Below, one piece after another: positions 63,574-64,000 of a stretch of 64,000 nt of DNA. Position 1 is the first letter of the stretch. Each line of letters begins with the position of its first letter. Made by a program: the position numbers and the translations under genes. This DNA comes from Sphingomonas sp. (GTDB lineage: Bacteria; Pseudomonadota; Alphaproteobacteria; Sphingomonadales; Sphingomonadaceae): assembly GCA_019635535.1 (NCBI GenBank), contig JAHBZH010000001.1:954995-1018994 (forward strand). Direction: 5' to 3'. The notes beneath the pieces were generated by a model. That model was given only the letters and a program-made list of their open reading frames with translations, was not told the origin of the DNA and made no database searches.

Positions 63574-64000
63574 GATCATCTCATCCGATCCGTGCGTCAC
63601 GCCCGTCATCCTCTGCGGCGGGGCGGGCACGCGGCTCTGGCCGCTGTCGCGAAAGGCCAGGCCCAAGCAGATGCTGGACCTCACCGGCGCTGGCACCATG
63701 CTGGCGCTGACCGCCGCGCGGGTCGGCGATGCCTTGCTCTACACGCCGCCGCTGGTGGTCGGCGCCGCCGCCCAGGCCGATGCCATTGCCGCCGAAGTGG
63801 GCGATGGCGCGACCCTGATCCTGGAGCCTTCGGCCCGAAACACCGCGCCCGCCATCGCGCTCGCCGCGCTGAACGCCGCGCCTGGGGCGGTGCTGCTGGT
63901 CCTGCCGAGCGACCAGCATATCGTGGACTGCACGGGGTTCGATGCCGCCGTGCGCCGGGCGCTGCCGCTGGCGCTGGACGGCTGGATCGTCACCTTCGGC
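63572..64000 (+). CDS. manC: Mannose-1-phosphate guanylyltransferase, 3'-truncated by the window edge
   Basis: The first 143 residues are visible. GGAGTRLWPLSR is the nucleotide-binding signature, followed by KARPKQMLDL and the sugar-site EPSARNTAPAIALAAL. These are typical of ManC/CpsB-type enzymes that make GDP-mannose for exopolysaccharide. The C-terminal isomerase domain, if any, is outside the window. It lies beside the PEP-CTERM/exopolysaccharide regulatory genes, which fits. Confidence 0.9.
   Translation, partial: MIISSDPCVTPVILCGGAGTRLWPLSRKARPKQMLDLTGAGTMLALTAARVGDALLYTPPLVVGAAAQADAIAAEVGDGATLILEPSARNTAPAIALAALNAAPGAVLLVLPSDQHIVDCTGFDAAVRRALPLALDGWIVTFG

Overview
The window looks like chromosomal DNA of a sphingomonad (Alphaproteobacteria, Sphingomonadales). 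Most of it is strongly GC-rich. The gene content fits: Uup, HrpB, LepA, a FabI-type enoyl-ACP reductase, a TadE/TadG-like cluster, an XrtA/PEP-CTERM regulatory locus, two TonB-dependent receptors and several short secreted proteins of a kind I associate with sphingomonads. Genes are tightly packed, with many 4-base ATGA or TGATG overlaps that imply translationally coupled operons. No rRNA, CRISPR array, transposase or prophage is visible. Two tRNAs, Ala-CGC and Pro-CGG, lie tail to tail near 16 kb.

Layout. 0-6 kb: a truncated methyltransferase, then a minus-strand operon dnaJ-like / yihY-like / fabI / acylphosphatase, facing a plus-strand run pdxH / cation diffusion facilitator / PhzF-like. 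6-11 kb: two small envelope proteins, then an HxlR-family regulator divergent from a five-gene detoxification-like run (VOC, GST, doubled DUF1428, double VOC, PhnB-like). 11-16 kb: a KefB/YbaL-type antiporter, a YbaK deacylase, a hemerythrin-like protein, a compositionally odd lipoprotein bracketed by repeats, and a quinone-oxidoreductase-like MDR enzyme. 16-24 kb: tRNAs, a TIR-domain membrane protein beside a ferredoxin-NADP reductase, a PHA-system protein, three Tad-type pseudopilin/vWA genes, an M15 peptidase and an MliC-like lipoprotein. 24-31 kb: a TonB-dependent receptor, lepA, and an AT-richer two-gene island (PD-(D/E)XK nuclease fused to a DGQHR domain, plus a D12-class adenine methyltransferase). 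31-43 kb: a repeat-riddled HTH protein, an M1 peptidase, a GGDEF-EAL protein, a TetR regulator, small secreted proteins, HrpB and a SnoaL-like protein. 43-50 kb: polyprenyl diphosphate synthase, a PepSY/response-regulator/kinase operon, an amidohydrolase, a DUF4199 protein, a membrane LuxR-type regulator and a pirin. 50-54 kb: an iron-regulated TonB receptor with a DUF6607 partner. 54-64 kb: Uup, then prsT-prsR-prsK-glycosyltransferase of the PEP-CTERM/exosortase A system, and the start of a mannose-1-phosphate guanylyltransferase gene.

The most noteworthy region is 28.2-31.3 kb. Two overlapping genes, unlike their surroundings in composition and codon use, combine a nuclease core, a DndB-like DGQHR domain, a possible C-terminal HEPN motif and a DNA adenine methyltransferase. 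This looks like a compact candidate anti-phage or restriction-modification system. A decayed copy of the first bases of lepA lies 2.5 kb upstream of the intact gene, so the lepA locus has taken insertions on both sides. A second theme is abundant palindromic repeats (REP/REPIN-like), several inserted in frame inside genes (uup, hrpB, the HTH gene) and one abutting the start of prsT.
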